Positions 19,229 through 29,600 of a DNA stretch of 64,000 nucleotides are shown in pieces (position 1 is the first letter of the stretch; each line of letters opens with the position of its first letter). Origin of the DNA: an uncultured Flavobacteriales bacterium (GTDB lineage Bacteria > Bacteroidota > Bacteroidia > Flavobacteriales_E > Vicingaceae). Below the pieces are notes generated by a model, which saw only the letters and a list, made by a program, of their open reading frames with translations, had not been told where the DNA came from and searched no databases. The DNA lies in NCBI GenBank assembly GCA_905479995.1, contig CAJQON010000004.1:1-64000 (forward strand), in the 5' to 3' direction. Both the position numbers and the translations under genes were made by a program.

Positions 19229-22200
19229 TTACAATCTACTTCCAATAACAATTACATCATCTATTTGTTCATGGTTACCCATCCAGTCTGTAAATTCATT
19301 TTCTAAACGCTGTTTTTGCTCGTTCATTGGTAGTTCATTCATAGCTAACAAAAGTTCTTTAAAACGCTTGTACCTAAACTTTTTACCTTTTTGGCCACCA
19401 AATTGATCGGCATATCCATCAGAAAATAAGTATAGTGTATCGCCCGTATTGAGTTGTAAATCATGGTTGGTAAAGGCCTTTGTTTCATTAGAGTAGTTTC
19501 CTATAGGAAATCTGTTGGCCTTCACTTCATAAAGATTTAAGCCATTTTTGCCTTCCAATATAGATGGTAGGTCCTCGTTTTGAGCATTGCTTAATTGGTG
19601 TTTACTTGCAATATATAATGGGTTGTAAGCACCAGCATATTGCAAGGTTTTCTTTTTCTTATCAAAGCAACAAAGGGCAATGTCCATTCCATCTCTTATT
19701 TCTTCTTCACCTACTTCTTTTTTCAGGGTATCGGCAACACCTTTGTTTAATTCGTCTAATATTTTAGCGGGCTCTGTAATGCCATATTCCCCTACAATTT
19801 TATCCAATAAGTTATGACCAACTATACTCATAAATGCTCCAGGAACACCATGCCCGGTACAATCTACAGCTGCAAACAATATTTGATCGTCTTTAGCAGC
19901 CAACCAGTAAAAATCACCACTCACTATGTCTTTCGGGTTAAACAATATAAAGGTTTGACTTAATGCTTTGGTAAAACGTTCATTAGTTGGTAAAATGGCG
20001 TCTTGTATTCTCTTGGCATAAGTAATACTGTCAATAATGTCTTTGTTTTTACGTTCTAACTCTTGTCTTTGCAGTACTACCTTTTGTGTTCGTTCTTCTA
20101 CTTTTTCTTCCAATACTCTTTTTTCTTTAAGGAGCTTCTGTTCTCTTAGTTTTATAAAGCTTATTACCAATACTATTAATATTAGTGTACATAATATTAT
20201 AAACCAAGCACGCTGCCATATCGGTGGAACTATTTCAAAACTATAGGTAACCGGGCTACTGTTCCAAACACCATTGTTGTTTCTGGCCTTTAGTTTAAAG
20301 GTGTATTTACCTGGTGGTAATGGTGAGTATGATGCAAAGGTTTGATGTGTTGCGGGGCTCCAATCAATATCCAATCCTTCTAGCATTACTTTATAGTAAA
20401 CTTCATCGGGGTTGGTTAAACATATACTAGAGTAGTTAAATACAATGGATTTTTCTTTGTAACTCAATTCTAGGTTGTTGAGCATTTCTCTGTCTTCCAA
20501 GTTAATTTGCATGCCCGACAACTGAGTTAAAGGCTCTAATAAGTTTATGCTTTCTTGTTGATGGTTAAATTTAACGGCTCCAGCTATAGTACCAAACCAA
20601 AGATTTCCATTGCTTGCTTTAAAGGTAGCATTGGGTTTAGATTCTTTACCAACATACCCCATTTTTTCGGAGTAGGAGTAAAATTTATTGGCTTTTACAT
20701 CATATTTATTGAGGCCCTTATTGGTTCCTATCCAAATGTTATCCTCCTCATCTATATTTAATAAGGATACGTAATCGGATAATAATCCATTGGCAGCACT
20801 GTACTTTTGTACAATAGTATCTCTATTATAAATTACCACTCCTTTACCTTCTGTACCTATCCATAAATTGCCCTTACTGTCTTCTATTACAGATGTAGCT
20901 GTTATTTTTTGATTTAAGTTAATTGCTTCAATTTTATCTCCTTTTATTTTGGTAATTCCTTTTCCACGAGCTCCAACCCAAACTACGTTTTTAGCATCGG
21001 TATATACCGTGGTAATTTCATTTCCTGCCAATCCGTTTGATTGAGTTAATCTATTGGATAATTGATTGTCGATTTCATAATATACTAGTCCATCTGTAGT
21101 TCCTACCCACATGTTATTGTCCAGATCTATAGACAGAGCAGTAATTAATAGCTGGTTCATAAATGAATTGATTCTGTAATTCATTTCAAAGCGATTGGAC
21201 CGTGGCTTAAATTCCATTACTCCACCCCCCCAAGTACCAGCCCAAATGGTGCCATTCTTGTCTTGTTTTAAAAAACGAATTTGTTGGTAAGGTATACCCT
21301 TATTTTCATTATACACGCTAAGTAATTGCCCATTTTTATACACTGCAATTCCTTCGTTAGTTCCTATCCAAACCTTATCATCTTTGTCTTTTAAAATGGC
21401 CCACACTTGCTCATTTGGTAGCCCATCCATCAATCCATAAGACACAAACTGACTGCCTTTGTAAACAAACAAGCCAGTTTCTTTGGTTCCAAAAAGCAGG
21501 TTTCCTTCTCTGTCTTTGGCAATACACCTAATATGGTTGTCTTTTAATCCGTTGGTTTTATTCATAGACCAAACTTTTCCATTTTCCAATTTGGCAACTC
21601 CACCACCCCAAGTTGCCGTCCAAATAGTGCCATTGTCTCCTTCGTTAATAGAGCTAATCCAGTTGGATCCAAGTCCATCGCGAGTGTCATAAATAATTAG
21701 TTTACCTGACTTTTTTTGAAATTGGTATAAACCTCCATTGTATGTTCCAAACCATTGATCGCTATTTGATGCTTCATACATATAAGTAATTTGAAAGTAA
21801 GAGGGCATATTGGGAACCCGATAAAAATCAAAACTGTTTTTTTGATAGCTGTAATTTTTAACGCCCACATCGGTAACAAAGTAGATGTTACCATTCTTTA
21901 CTTTTTTTACTTGAAATACAACATCACTCAACCCTTCTTGACCTTTGTATTGCTTAAAACTAATGTCTTCTTTGTTGGTAGTGTAAGGATTGCTAATTTT
22001 TATTACTCCCTGGCCAAATGAACTTACCCAAAGGTTATGTTCATCATCTGCAGAAAATGAAGTAATGTCGGCACTTATGCTGAGAACAACTTCTATTTGG
22101 TTGTTTTGTATTCGAGATACTCCACCATCAACATGCCCAATCCAAAGGGTTCCAACAGTATCTATGTAAATTGCTTTAACGGCACCATCGGCCAAACCAT

Positions 22201-22441
22201 CTTCAGTAGAATAATTTACAAAATCTCTCCCATCAAAACGAGACAATCCACTGGCTGTACCTAACCAAATAAACCCTTTATTATCTTGTAAAACTGCATA
22301 TACACTGGATTGAGCCAAGCCTTCTTTTACACTGTAATTATCGAAATGATATTGCTGTGCATTACTTAAGCTACTTAATAGCAAAAAAATAACCGATAAG
22401 AACAATGCCTTATCGGTTAAATAGTTCTTTAATGTGTTCAT
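19229..22441 (-). CDS. Propeller sensor with transmembrane helix and SpoIIE-type PP2C phosphatase domain
   Basis: A 1070-residue sensor, started at the ATG at 22441 (MNTLKNYLTDKALFLSVIF, signal/anchor). Residues about 30-690 contain many two-component-regulator propeller repeats (WLGTASGLSRFDG, LWIGTEGKGVVIYN and similar), likely two seven-bladed periplasmic propellers. A Y_Y_Y domain follows (LPPGKYTFKLKARNNNG, about 704-738), then one transmembrane helix (about 742-764) and a coiled coil (LEEKVEERTQKVVLQRQELE). The cytoplasmic SpoIIE domain (about 810-1070) has metal-binding GDFYW, VDCTGHGVPGAFM and DGYADQFGG. It is a hybrid-two-component-like receptor with a Ser/Thr phosphatase output instead of a kinase. 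It is encoded just after the caspase-fold gene, with which it is presumably co-expressed. The signal sensed is unknown. Confidence 0.93.
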   Translation of the reverse strand: MNTLKNYLTDKALFLSVIFLLLSSLSNAQQYHFDNYSVKEGLAQSSVYAVLQDNKGFIWLGTASGLSRFDGRDFVNYSTEDGLADGAVKAIYIDTVGTLWIGHVDGGVSRIQNNQIEVVLSISADITSFSADDEHNLWVSSFGQGVIKISNPYTTNKEDISFKQYKGQEGLSDVVFQVKKVKNGNIYFVTDVGVKNYSYQKNSFDFYRVPNMPSYFQITYMYEASNSDQWFGTYNGGLYQFQKKSGKLIIYDTRDGLGSNWISSINEGDNGTIWTATWGGGVAKLENGKVWSMNKTNGLKDNHIRCIAKDREGNLLFGTKETGLFVYKGSQFVSYGLMDGLPNEQVWAILKDKDDKVWIGTNEGIAVYKNGQLLSVYNENKGIPYQQIRFLKQDKNGTIWAGTWGGGVMEFKPRSNRFEMNYRINSFMNQLLITALSIDLDNNMWVGTTDGLVYYEIDNQLSNRLTQSNGLAGNEITTVYTDAKNVVWVGARGKGITKIKGDKIEAINLNQKITATSVIEDSKGNLWIGTEGKGVVIYNRDTIVQKYSAANGLLSDYVSLLNIDEEDNIWIGTNKGLNKYDVKANKFYSYSEKMGYVGKESKPNATFKASNGNLWFGTIAGAVKFNHQQESINLLEPLTQLSGMQINLEDREMLNNLELSYKEKSIVFNYSSICLTNPDEVYYKVMLEGLDIDWSPATHQTFASYSPLPPGKYTFKLKARNNNGVWNSSPVTYSFEIVPPIWQRAWFIILCTLILIVLVISFIKLREQKLLKEKRVLEEKVEERTQKVVLQRQELERKNKDIIDSITYAKRIQDAILPTNERFTKALSQTFILFNPKDIVSGDFYWLAAKDDQILFAAVDCTGHGVPGAFMSIVGHNLLDKIVGEYGITEPAKILDELNKGVADTLKKEVGEEEIRDGMDIALCCFDKKKKTLQYAGAYNPLYIASKHQLSNAQNEDLPSILEGKNGLNLYEVKANRFPIGNYSNETKAFTNHDLQLNTGDTLYLFSDGYADQFGGQKGKKFRYKRFKELLLAMNELPMNEQKQRLENEFTDWMGNHEQIDDVIVIGSRL

Positions 22442-22448
22442 AAAATGC

Positions 22449-24788
22449 CTATTTCTTAATGAAGAAGAAAGTACCATTCTCATCTTCTAACCCAGCAATT
22501 TTACCAAATTTTGGTTTTTGCTTGGCTCCTGATTTACTTACTGCACTACTTACTTTTTTTACTACAGTTTCTATAGGAATACATGAGTTTGGATTACTTG
22601 ATAGTGTGTTGGCAAATGTTTTGGTAAATTGAGAGTTATCGGTTGCCAACTCATAACCAGCAGATGAAAATACCTGAGATGATTTAAATTTTGTGGCTTG
22701 CCAATCGGTACAACTCTTATCTGTTGGTGTAGAACGCATGGCCTGATAAAATGATGGGCCAGACTCACAAGCATCGGTTACGACCAAAGTATGTGTAATA
22801 TTTTTTGAGTAGGACTGCATTCCTGCTTTTAGGTTGTTAATGTTAAAATAAGTAAACTCATCATCTCTTTTGGCATTAGTTGGTATCCAATATCCCGACT
22901 CGTTTATAAATTTACCATGACCAGCATACCATACCAATAATGAGTTTACGCGGTTACTTCTTACCAAGTCTCTTAATTCAATAGAAAAGAAACGTTCTAA
23001 CTGTGTTTTGGTCATGTTCTTTTTATGTACCACATTATGAATTTTATATTTGGCAAAAGCTGACTTCATCATGGTAACATCTTTAGTTGGTCCATCTAAA
23101 CTAGCAAATGATTGGTATGTGGCATTTTCTATAAATATTACCCATGTTTTTCCCATAGGGTTATCAGCCAATAATGCTACATTCTCTCGATTAATGGTAA
23201 AACGCTTACTTGTTTTGTTTCCATAAATATCTTCAGAAGTAACAGTAAACTTATCTTTGTTCATGATGTTAATGCTAGCAGAAAATTTAGGATTATTTTC
23301 ATCCAAAACAAAGCTAGCAGTAGCACCTTCAATCATTATAGATTTAATTTTACTTTCATCTTGCATCACTCCCTCTACATATAATGTTGGATCATCAGAA
23401 TCTAGATATACTGTACCATCATCTGATGCATAAGGAGCCATTAATTTAACCACTGGAGCATCTGTTTCAGTTTCTAACTTTTTATAGCTCCATGTTTCTG
23501 AATTTTGATACACATCAAAAGCGGAAATATCGATGTTAGTCATCTCGCTCATATTTACTTCCAATTCAAAAGTTGGATTAAGGCTGTCTTTACTAAATAT
23601 GGCGTCCTTTCCATTAATCTTTATAAACCCTATTAAGCTTTCATCCTTTATTTGTCCTTTAATAGTATGTAATAAAGTCCCTTTGGCAACAGCCAAAACA
23701 TTTTCTTTTGGTGAGATTGGGTCTATCATTACTATGGTAGGATTGTTTTCTTCTTTGTTTAACTCAAACAATCTCTTTTTAGCATCATCATAAAGTTTTA
23801 AGGCTTTACCATCGTAAGGATCTAAATTCTTTAAAGCTTCATAATCTTTAACAGCCAATTTAAATTTTGAAACCGATTCATAAGCCTTAGCTCTTGTATA
23901 GTAAACAAAGTAATCTTTATCGTTAATAGTTAATGCTTTAGAATAATCTTCAATTGCATTTTGTGTTTGTCCCAATTCCTGATACTTTTCTCCACGTAAC
24001 ATGTAGTATTTTAGTTCATTAGGCTTATATGAAATTATTATAGAAATGTCATCCACAGCTTTTTGAGGATTACGGGCGGCTACGTGAATATCTGCTCTTA
24101 CCAATAATGCTTGAATATTTTCTGGGTCAAAGCTTAATGCTTTATCTGCAGCTTCTAAAGCTTTATCCAATTCTTCCATTTTCATTTGTGAAAAAGCCAA
24201 ACCTATGTATGCTTCCATCATTTTTGGCTCATAAAATTTAGCTCTACTAAAGCTATACACAGCATCTTCATATTTCATTAAACTATCTTGAGCAACACCC
24301 AAATCATAATAAGTTTTGCCTGACTTTAGTTTAAGTATAGCAGCTTTACCTGTTTCTACAGCTAACGGATATTGATTTAATTTAATGTGTGCATATAATT
24401 TATCTGAATATACTTCCATTAACTTTTTATCTCTTTCTAAAGCTACAGTAAAGGCTGCAATAGCTTTTTCAAAATCTCCTTTCAAGTAGTAATTTCTACC
24501 CAAACCAGCATGATACGCTGCCATTTTTGGTTTAACTGTTGTTGCTACTAAAAAATCGGCAATGGCTTTATCGTATTCTTTGGTTTTTTCATAAGACAAC
24601 CCTCTTAACGACAGAGATTTGTCAAATTCTGGTTTAACCTCAATTACTTGAGTAAGAAATCCTATGGCTTCAGAATAATTGCCTTGGTTATAAGCCGTTT
24701 CTCCTTTTTTATGGTGCTGAAAGTAGGCTTGAGAAAAGACGGCTACATTAAGGGTTAAAAAGAGTGCTAAAAGTTGTATTTTTTTCAT
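22449..24788 (-). CDS. Exported TPR protein with C-terminal caspase-fold (C14) domain
   Basis: A 779-residue protein with signal peptide MKKIQLLALFLTLNVAVFSQ. Residues about 20-330 are some nine tetratricopeptide repeats (AYNQGNYSEAIGFLTQVIEV, AYHAGLGRNYYLKGDFEKAI and so on). Two beta-sandwich-like modules follow (about 345-520; both have 'G.(I/M).DES.I..I.I.G'). The C-terminal 250 residues are a caspase/paracaspase domain with catalytic His624 in WYAGHGKF and Cys674 in VVTDACESG, and a WVIFIENATY start. The catalytic dyad is intact, so proteolysis is likely. Signal peptide and domain order place it in the periplasm or on the surface. The stop lies 7 bases from the start of the propeller-phosphatase gene, implying one operon. 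The substrate is unknown. Confidence 0.92.
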   Translation of the reverse strand: MKKIQLLALFLTLNVAVFSQAYFQHHKKGETAYNQGNYSEAIGFLTQVIEVKPEFDKSLSLRGLSYEKTKEYDKAIADFLVATTVKPKMAAYHAGLGRNYYLKGDFEKAIAAFTVALERDKKLMEVYSDKLYAHIKLNQYPLAVETGKAAILKLKSGKTYYDLGVAQDSLMKYEDAVYSFSRAKFYEPKMMEAYIGLAFSQMKMEELDKALEAADKALSFDPENIQALLVRADIHVAARNPQKAVDDISIIISYKPNELKYYMLRGEKYQELGQTQNAIEDYSKALTINDKDYFVYYTRAKAYESVSKFKLAVKDYEALKNLDPYDGKALKLYDDAKKRLFELNKEENNPTIVMIDPISPKENVLAVAKGTLLHTIKGQIKDESLIGFIKINGKDAIFSKDSLNPTFELEVNMSEMTNIDISAFDVYQNSETWSYKKLETETDAPVVKLMAPYASDDGTVYLDSDDPTLYVEGVMQDESKIKSIMIEGATASFVLDENNPKFSASINIMNKDKFTVTSEDIYGNKTSKRFTINRENVALLADNPMGKTWVIFIENATYQSFASLDGPTKDVTMMKSAFAKYKIHNVVHKKNMTKTQLERFFSIELRDLVRSNRVNSLLVWYAGHGKFINESGYWIPTNAKRDDEFTYFNINNLKAGMQSYSKNITHTLVVTDACESGPSFYQAMRSTPTDKSCTDWQATKFKSSQVFSSAGYELATDNSQFTKTFANTLSSNPNSCIPIETVVKKVSSAVSKSGAKQKPKFGKIAGLEDENGTFFFIKK

Positions 24789-24829
24789 GATAGAAAAATT
24801 GTATAATTAATTCATTTTCAGTAGATCAT

Positions 24830-24837
24830 CAAAAGTA
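24830..24837 (-). promoter_or_regulatory. Bacteroidota -7 box (tacttttg) for the caspase/sensor operon
   Basis: On the minus strand TACTTTTG matches the TAnnTTTG consensus exactly, about 42 bases before the ATG at 24788. No clear TTTG -33 box is found at the usual spacing, so the site may be weak or activator-dependent. Confidence 0.4.
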
Positions 24838-24963
24838 ATTATAAATTCGATGACCTATCGTTTACTGTAGACAAAATTGCCTTTTTGTTCAACGAAAAGC
24901 AAAATTAATGCCAACAAGTTATCACCAAAAAATGATTAATTTCACCGATAAATTAGATTTATA

Positions 24964-25134
24964 GTGAAAAAGAAAGATAAAATAAAGCTAATAGCCTTTG
25001 GAATTTTAGCCGTGATACTGATTAGCGCTTTGTTGCTTTTTGATAAAGATGCTATAGAAATGAAATACATCAGTGGATTTTGCATGGCTGCATGGCTAAG
25101 CACCATGTTTATTGTTAATCGTAAATACAAATAG
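24964..25134 (+). CDS. Small two-helix membrane protein, GTG start, upstream of ybaB
   Basis: A 56-residue frame starting at a GTG (reads M/VKKKDKIKLIAFG). It has a Lys-rich start, two hydrophobic segments (LIAFGILAVILISALLLF and YISGFCMAAWLSTMFIV) split by DKDAIEMK, and a basic end NRKYK. The stop lies 2 bases before the ybaB ATG, the main reason to believe it. An in-frame stop at 24949 rules out a longer start. A 10-codon ATG frame (24932-24964) ends in TAG that overlaps the GTG by one base, which could couple translation. I do not recognise the family. Confidence 0.55.
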   Translation: MKKKDKIKLIAFGILAVILISALLLFDKDAIEMKYISGFCMAAWLSTMFIVNRKYK

Positions 25135-25136
25135 TT

Positions 25137-25445
25137 ATGTTAGGGAATTTGATGAATAAAAAGGTAATGGAAAAAATGCAGGTTCAAATGGAAGAAGCCA
25201 AAGCCAAACTGAACAACATTACTGTTACTGGCGAAGCTGATAATGGCAATGTGAAGGTTATTGCAAATGGCAATCGCTTATTAAGCAAGGTAGAATTGAA
25301 TGATGACTTTTTGAAAAATGCTTCTAAAGAACAACTCGAAGAATTAATTTTAACTGCTGCAAATAGAGCATTAGAGCAAGCTGAAAGAGTAGAAAAAAGT
25401 GAAATGAGTCATGCTGCAATGGGCATGTTACCCGGCATGGGCTAA
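25137..25445 (+). CDS. YbaB/EbfC family nucleoid-associated protein
   Basis: A 102-residue DNA-binding protein that forms tweezer-like dimers and coats the nucleoid. The central VTVTGEADNGNVKVIANGN-like strands (ITVTGEADNGNVKVIANGN) and LNDDFLKNASKEQLEELIL helix, with an N-terminal helix rich in Met/Gln/Lys (KVMEKMQVQMEEAKAKLNN), match the family. Length is normal. In many bacteria the gene follows dnaX or precedes recR; here it follows a tiny membrane protein by 2 bases instead. Its last 18 bases overlap the convergent acyltransferase gene. Confidence 0.95.
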   Translation: MLGNLMNKKVMEKMQVQMEEAKAKLNNITVTGEADNGNVKVIANGNRLLSKVELNDDFLKNASKEQLEELILTAANRALEQAERVEKSEMSHAAMGMLPGMG

Positions 25446-26561
25446 CTTATTAACCACTGGGTTGGCATACATTTGTAAAAACAACTTTTTGGCATTATCA
25501 TTTCCTTGGTACTTTTCTAAACGTGAATTTATGTACTTTACAAACTTTGCTTTGCTTTCTTCAGTATAACTAGCTTCAAATTGAGTCGAATTGTTCAGTA
25601 AATCATAAGCAACATAATTGCTATCCCATAGTTTATAACTTCTATAAATAGATCGATCTATGACTAAAGCAACTTCCTTTAACAACTCGTTTCTATTTTT
25701 AATGTCTCTTAGTTTTTCAATCTCTTCATTAATTGGAGTAGTAAATTGTACATGAACTCTTCCTTTATGCCCTTGTATTCCTAACAACATGTGCATATCA
25801 TCTTCTCCATCAGTTTTCACATAGGCTTCTTCCTTCTCTTTGGCTAGAAGTTCAGGTATCTTTAAATGATCACAAGGATCTACTTCGTAAGAAATACTAA
25901 TTGGAGTAATGTTAAGCGATTTAATGTAATCCAATAAATCAGCTTCTTTTGACATTCCAAACATTTTCAATAATCCAGGAGTGGTCTTATCGTTACCATC
26001 TTTAGCTCTACCCTCTCGTTGCGCTATCCAAACCGACTGCTTTTTATTTTGTAAGGTGTGTTTTATATAAGCTGAAAGTGTTTTAGAAGCTTCCAACATA
26101 TCATGCTTTGGTAAATTTCTTTTGACAATAAAGCTTTTATTTAAGCGAACCAATTTCTCAATCCATGGTCTGCTTAACAAATTACTCCCAATAGCGATCT
26201 CACAAGTATTGTATTGCTGGTCGTTTAAACAATAGTTAACAAAGGTAGAGTCCAATACAATATCTCTATGATTAGACATTAATAAGTAAGATTTTTCAGG
26301 ATCTAAATCATTAACACCATCATAACTAAACTCATCTACCGAATGTTTAATAATCCCTCTAATTACTCCAAAAGCCATTACACTTTGAAAGTCTTGAATG
26401 GTATTAAAGCTGCTCAATTTTAAGGTTAATTCTTCAATGGTTAAATCGGGCATATAAAATTGAATAGCTTTTACAAAAGGCTCTTCTTGTAATAGCTCAG
26501 TTACAACCTTATGATATTCATCATCATTGTAGCACCTTATGTCGTCAAAATTGTATTCCAT
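25428..26561 (-). CDS. PlsC-like glycerol/lysophospholipid acyltransferase family protein
   Basis: A 377-residue member of the acyltransferase superfamily that transfers fatty acyl groups in membrane lipid synthesis. The motif I region is YLLMSNHRDIVLDSTFV: His98 is followed by Asp100 and Asp104, so the acid is not at the textbook HX4D distance. Motif II FIVKRN and motif III-like WIAQREGRAKDGND are present. The protein has no strong transmembrane helix and is longer than PlsC (about 240), with N- and C-terminal helical extensions. Similar long proteins occur widely in Bacteroidota with uncharacterised acceptors. It converges on ybaB with an 18-base overlap. Confidence 0.85.
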   Translation of the reverse strand: MEYNFDDIRCYNDDEYHKVVTELLQEEPFVKAIQFYMPDLTIEELTLKLSSFNTIQDFQSVMAFGVIRGIIKHSVDEFSYDGVNDLDPEKSYLLMSNHRDIVLDSTFVNYCLNDQQYNTCEIAIGSNLLSRPWIEKLVRLNKSFIVKRNLPKHDMLEASKTLSAYIKHTLQNKKQSVWIAQREGRAKDGNDKTTPGLLKMFGMSKEADLLDYIKSLNITPISISYEVDPCDHLKIPELLAKEKEEAYVKTDGEDDMHMLLGIQGHKGRVHVQFTTPINEEIEKLRDIKNRNELLKEVALVIDRSIYRSYKLWDSNYVAYDLLNNSTQFEASYTEESKAKFVKYINSRLEKYQGNDNAKKLFLQMYANPVVNKLAHAG

Positions 26562-26690
26562 CTGTTTGCCAAAATTATAAAATAATAACAGATATGCTAA
26601 CTTTTAACATCTTATCCACAATTAACGATCTCTAAAGTTTCGTATAAAATAATTCTTTACTTTTATTTACTTCAAACAAATTAGATACTT

Positions 26691-29600
26691 ATGAGATTTA
26701 CTACCGTTCCTTTTTTTAAACCAATAATTGCACTAATTATTATAACCTTGTCTTTTACTCGTTGTGGCAATAGCCCAACAGATATTATTGAAATAAATCC
26801 TGCTTTTGGAGAATACATTTCTGCATTTACTTCTGGTATTATTTCAAAAGAATCTAACGTTAGAATTCGATTGGCCGAAAGCAGTATTCATTACAATGAT
26901 GATGGAGCACCAATAGATAAAAGTTTATTTGATTTTTCACCTAATATAGATGGTGAGGCTTATTGGATTGATGAAAGAACCATTGAATTTCAGCCTGAAG
27001 AAGCAATGGCTTCTGGAACAATGTTTACTGGTGAATTAGAATTGGATGAACTATTGGAAGGTTTGCCAAGTGAGTTAGAAACCTTTGAATTTCAGTTTCA
27101 AACCATAGACCAAGCCTTTTCTGTTAATGTAGGTACTTATGAAACGTATGAAAAAACAAAGCTTCAATTAAACAAGCTTCCTGGAACCATTTTAACTGCA
27201 GATGTTATTGCAGATGAAGAAATTGAAAAAGTGTTGAGTGCAACTCAAAGTGGCAATCAATTAGACATTACTTGGGAGCATGAGTCGGATAAAAAAACAC
27301 ATTACTTTACCGTTGAAAAAGTAGTAAGAGAAGAAAATGCTGGCGAGGTAGCACTAAATTGGAATGGTGAAGTTGTTGGAATAGAAGAAAATGAAGGGAG
27401 TAATACCGTTGAAATTCCATCTTTAAGCGATTTCAAAGTCTTAAATGTTAGTGTTATACAGCAACCAGAGCAATACATATTAGTAGAATTCTCTGACCCA
27501 CTAAATGAAACACAGAACTTAAACGGCTTAATACGATTAGAAAAAAATAACTCTACCAGATACATTACGGAAGATAATCACATAAAAATTTATCCACCAG
27601 TTCGCCAATCAGGTTCTAGAAAGCTTTATATAGAAGCAGGAATAAAGAATATTTTGAATTACAAAATGAAAGCCAAACAAGAAATTGAAGTGGTTTTTGA
27701 AGACATTAAACCTTCGGTTAGGTTAACAAGTGATGGTGTAATCTTACCTAGTACAGATGGTTTAGTTTTTCCTTTTGAAGCCGTAAACTTAAAAGCAGTT
27801 GACGTTAGAATTATTCAAATTTTTGAAGATAACGTTGCACAATTCTTACAAGTCAATCAGCTTGATGGCGACAGACAATTGAAACGAGTTGGACGTTTGG
27901 TTCACAAGGAAACCATTAAACTAAAATCTAAATCGCTGATTGATTTTGGAAAATGGAATGCCTTTTCATTAGACCTATCAACATTTATTGCCACTGAACC
28001 TGGAGCGATATATAAAATTGAGCTTGGATTTAAAAAAGGCTACTCACTATACCCTTGTGAAGGTGATGACCCAAATGCTGAAGAGATGGAAAGCTTGGAA
28101 GAAAACTGGGACGAAGATGATGAGAAAGAACAAAGTAACTGGGATTATTACGAAGACTACTACTATGATGATTATTACTATTATGATGATTATGGTTATG
28201 ACTATAACTATAGAGATAGAGATAATCCTTGTTCAACCTCTTATTTCGGTAAACGAAGAAACGTAAGTCGTAATATCCTTGCTTCAGATTTAGGTATAAT
28301 TGCTAAAGCTGGCAATAATGGTTATATGAATTTTGCTGTTACAGATTTAAGAACAACCGCTCCTATTGCTAATGTAACGTTAGAGGTATACAATTACCAA
28401 CAACAATTAATAGGAACTGTTCAAACCAACAACGAAGGATTGGCACAAATAGAGATCGACAAAAAACCATTCTTATTAATTGCTAAAAAAGACAAGCAAA
28501 GAGGCTACTTAAGGTTAGATGATGGTTCGTCCTTATCGCTGAGTAAATTTGATGTACAAGGAGAAGTAGTTCAAAAAGGAATTAAAGGATTTATTTATGG
28601 CGAACGTGGTGTTTGGCGTCCAGGAGATTCCCTTTTTGTAATGTTTATACTAGAAGATGAAGAAAAACTATTACCAAAAAACCATCCAGTTTCTTTTGAA
28701 CTAATTAATCCACAAGGGCAAACAGAAAGCAAAACCATTAAAACAAATGGCGTTAACGGTTTCTATAACTTTTCTACAAGAACAGAAGCTGATGCACCAA
28801 CGGGGAACTGGACTGCTAAGATTAAAGTTGGTGGTGCTATTTTTAGAAAAACACTTAAAATAGAAACAATTAAACCCAACCGATTAAAAATTAATCTCGA
28901 TTTTGGAGTAGAAAAACTTACTACAGCCAATAGCAATATTGCTGGAAAATTAAATGTAAAATGGTTACACGGAGCAAAAGCTAGAAACTTAAAAGCTGAC
29001 ATTACTACTACCCTATTTCAATCAAAAACAAAATTTAAAAAGTATCCAGACTTTACTTTTGATGATCCTGCTCGTAGTTTCGATTCAGAAGAAATTACTG
29101 TATTTAAAGGTAAAATTGACAATGACGGAAATGCTTCAGTTGCAGTAAACATAAATGTTTCAGATGAAGCGCCAGGCATGTTAAAAGCTAATTTTGTAGC
29201 CAGAGTATTTGAGGAGAGTGGTGATTTTAGTATCGATCGTTTCTCGGTAGACTATTCTCCTTATGAATCTTATGTAGGAATAAAAATGCCTAAAGGTGAT
29301 AAAGCCCGAGGCATGCTCTTAACCGATACCAATCAAACTGTAAAAATTGTAACTGTTGATGAAGAAGGCAGACCAATTTCGAGAAAAGGCTTACAGGTAG
29401 AAGTTTATAAAGTAGAATGGCGCTGGTGGTGGAGCACAGGAACCGACAACTTAGCTTCCTACGTTAGTAGTTCTTATCGAACTCCTATTATTAAAAAAAC
29501 AGTGAATACTACCAACGGTTTTGGAAAATTTGATTTTAGAGTAGATTATCCAGAATGGGGAAGATATTTGGTAAGAGTTATTGATCCAGTTAGTGGTCAT

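Noticed and set aside
24942-25130. 62-codon minus-strand frame opposite the small membrane protein
   Set aside because: The plus-strand frame has better helix and charge pattern and ends 2 bases before ybaB; the minus frame has no gene context.
28030-28266. Open frames of Met/Thr- and His/Asn-rich protein inside the macroglobulin gene
   Set aside because: They are other-frame readings of the Asp/Tyr-rich insert; composition follows from the repeated gat/tat codons.
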